From Candidatus Geothrix odensensis (GTDB lineage: Bacteria; Acidobacteriota; Holophagae; Holophagales; Holophagaceae): 64,000 nucleotides of DNA. The notes beneath the pieces are model-generated. The model was not told the origin of the DNA and did no database searches. It saw only the letters and a list, made by a program, of their open reading frames with translations. The position numbers were made by a program, and so were the translations under genes. Shown in pieces: positions 63,655 through 64,000 of this stretch. Where the stretch lies: positions 8,965 through 72,964 of the forward strand of contig JADKCH010000035.1 of NCBI GenBank assembly GCA_016714685.1. The letters run 5' to 3'. How positions within the stretch are numbered: the stretch's first letter is position 1; every line of letters begins with the position of its first letter.

Positions 63655-64000
63655 ATGATCTTAAAACCTCAAGACCTCCTGGTTGTACTCAAGCTGTGGG
63701 TCTCCAAGAACCACAGGTGGACTTATCCACACTTGCAGAAGCTCCCAGATGAGCTCCTCAAGAGGTTCACAGCGCCGTGAATCAGGCCTTCGCTGCGGGA
63801 GCTGCTGATTGAGAGCCAAGTGCCAGCGCCCAGCCAAACCCCGAAGAAGCCCTTCGGGAGTTCCTTCTCCACGGTGAGAGATATACCTTCGCGGCAGACC
63901 CCGGGGTGAGAACGCACGCGAGGCATCCCCTACCGCCCACGCCGCACCACCGCTCCTGGGCGAATTCCCTGGATTCAGACGAGCCGCCCCCGGTATGGCC
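63655..64000 (+). CDS. Winged-helix regulator, incomplete at the window end and frame-broken
   Basis: The start MILKPQDLLVVLKLWVSKNH is followed by RWTYPHL; the next frame gives SEVHSAVNQAFAAG-like helix-turn-helix sequence, and another frame gives NPEEALREFLLHGERYTFAA and DPGVRTHAR...EPPPVW up to 64000. I know this layout (LkpQDLLvllKL....WtY..La..LgmS.SEVh.Av.ra..agLl, then ...L.eFl.hG..YaFp...g...rG.pTa...pP...) from small bacterial regulators often placed beside nucleotidyltransferase-like genes. The partner would lie outside the window. An AT-rich stretch (63565-63654) with no gene precedes it and probably holds its promoter. Confidence 0.65.

Overview
The window is high-GC bacterial chromosome. 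The gene content points to an Acidobacteriota relative of the Holophagaceae/Geothrix type: an alternative complex III (Act) operon joined to a caa3 oxidase operon, a complete glycogen cluster, and a murB-ftsQ-ftsA-ftsZ cell-division block. This placement is an inference from gene content and order, not from a marker search. I recognise no tRNA, rRNA, CRISPR array or complete insertion sequence.

Read quality is uneven. In about 1-8.3 kb, 33.8-36.6 kb and 56.5-64 kb, conserved proteins hop between reading frames many times, while 8.4-26 kb and 37-53 kb are almost clean. The pattern fits draft-sequence indels better than true gene decay. I therefore annotate broken genes as one locus each and give the approximate frame breaks. 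A near-pure G tract at 21.59-21.95 kb looks like a failed or artefactual stretch.

Layout. 1-0.9 kb: end of a LolCDE-type lipoprotein exporter (permease tail, then ATPase). 1.56-1.98 kb (minus): RuvX/YqgF. 2.0-4.1 kb: GMC oxidoreductase and O6-alkylguanine-DNA alkyltransferase. 4.2-6.0 kb: secreted CocE/NonD hydrolase. 6.0-10.4 kb: murB, ftsQ, ftsA, ftsZ. 10.5-25.8 kb: glycogen metabolism. It holds a bifunctional debranching enzyme, an Rrf2 regulator, glgB, glgP, a GAF protein and an HDOD protein on plus, and glgC-glgA-pgi on minus. Together these can make ADP-glucose, polymerise, branch, phosphorolyse and debranch glycogen. 25.8-29.8 kb: a small gene pair with a nucleotidyltransferase-like product, then the N-degron set clpS-clpA-aat. 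29.9-33.1 kb (minus): PqqD-like protein, ECF sigma factor, zinc-finger anti-sigma factor with HEAT-like repeats, and a membrane-anchored unknown. 33.2-35.3 kb (minus): OPT transporter. 35.4-39.9 kb: patatin lipoprotein, SpoU methyltransferase, lnt, GNAT, maf. 40.3-53.8 kb: actA, a 64-aa ORF, actB, actC, an actD-actE fusion, actF, a cytochrome c, sco, ctaD, ctaE, ctaF, ctaC and ctaB, which would form a quinol-to-oxygen electron path. 53.9-55.7 kb (minus): lemA with two TPM-domain genes. 55.9-64 kb: DUF2789 protein, a large ATPase/TPR-like protein, a deleted Fic gene, panB, panC, two related secreted basic proteins, and the start of a winged-helix regulator cut by the window end.

The most promising novelty is the sigma/anti-sigma cassette. 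Its sigma gene and its third gene carry the same TGTAAC-N17-GTA promoter, and the second copy is built into the stop codon of the anti-sigma gene. Other items worth following are a heptanucleotide GAGTCTG repeat placed directly after the stop codons of murB and the SpoU gene, a helically phased TGGG array in front of the Fic remnant, the actD-actE fusion, the 64-aa ORF inside the Act operon, and the degenerate ATPase/TPR protein.
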